Assembly: GCA_006227805.1 (NCBI GenBank)
Contig: SBFT01000135.1
Coordinates: 1-6,546, forward strand
From: Paracoccaceae bacterium
Lineage (GTDB): Bacteria; Pseudomonadota; Alphaproteobacteria; Rhodobacterales; Rhodobacteraceae
Length of the DNA: 6,546 bases
Direction of reading: 5' to 3'
Part shown: positions 6,391 through 6,546 of the stretch, piece after piece
Position numbering within the stretch: the stretch's first letter is position 1
Layout: each line of letters starts with the position of its first letter
The notes under the pieces: generated by a model
Database searches by the model: none
The model's input: the letters and a program-made list of their open reading frames with translations, nothing else
Told to the model about the DNA's origin: nothing
Made by a program: the position numbers and the translations under genes

Positions 6391-6546
6391 GCGCCGTAAT
6401 ACTCGCGATACCAGGCGACGAATTCGGCCATCCCTGCGCGGATGTCGGTCCGCGGGCGATATCCGGTCAGGCGCTCCAACAGGCTGGCATCGGCCCAGGT
6501 CGCGGGCACGTCGCCGGGCTGCATGTCCATCAGGTTCTTCGTCGCG
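6387..6546 (-). CDS. NAD-dependent epimerase, UDP-glucuronate 4-epimerase type (C-terminal fragment)
   Basis: The final 52 residues of a protein whose start lies beyond the right window edge. On the minus strand the translation contains MQPGDVPATWADASLLERL, then TGYRPRTDI, and ends in FVAWYREYYGA before the stop at 6387-6389. This tail is characteristic of short-chain dehydrogenase-type UDP-glucuronate 4-epimerases (CapI/LpsL-like), where Gly-Asp-Val and the Trp-Ala-Asp element help bind the nucleotide sugar. The nucleotide-binding GxxGxxG and catalytic YxxxK motifs would be outside the window. The likely product is UDP-galacturonate for lipopolysaccharide or exopolysaccharide. It is truncated only by the window, not visibly broken. 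Confidence 0.85.
   Translation of the reverse strand, partial: ATKNLMDMQPGDVPATWADASLLERLTGYRPRTDIRAGMAEFVAWYREYYGA

Overview
The window comes from a high-GC alphaproteobacterium, most likely a member of the Rhodobacteraceae and plausibly near Paracoccus or Rhodobacter. This rests on G/C-rich third codon positions, the densely overlapping genes, and the style of the BMP-family transporter and CodA-like proteins. No species-level claim is possible from sequence reading alone.

Layout: positions 1-193 are a leader with no convincing gene. A five-gene, plus-strand operon then runs from 194 to 6031: a BMP/PnrA-family periplasmic substrate-binding protein with a twin-arginine-type signal (194-1225), a double-domain ABC ATPase (1225-2763), two membrane permeases (2753-3799 and 3804-4748), and a cytosine-deaminase-type amidohydrolase (4748-6031). 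The genes overlap by 1 or 11 bases or are separated by 4 bases, so they are almost certainly co-transcribed and translationally coupled. On the minus strand, converging on the operon, are a small VanZ-like membrane protein (6016-6390) and the C-terminal end of a UDP-glucuronate 4-epimerase-type sugar-nucleotide epimerase (6387-6546, cut by the window edge). These two overlap by 4 bases and look like the end of a surface-polysaccharide operon.

How the genes work together: the first four encode a complete ABC importer of the nucleoside-type BMP family (binding protein, ATPase, two permeases). The fifth encodes the enzyme that should act on the imported compound by hydrolytic deamination. The deaminase keeps every catalytic and metal-binding residue of E. 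coli CodA that I can align. However, it carries Cys311 where CodA has Asp314, the residue known to exclude 5-substituted cytosines. The best reading is therefore a scavenging operon for cytosine-like bases, with 5-methylcytosine (deaminated to thymine) as the leading candidate substrate.

The operon ends in two adjacent perfect inverted repeats (5984-6003 and 6014-6033). The second is formed around the two convergent stop codons. No insertion sequence, CRISPR array, tRNA or rRNA was seen.
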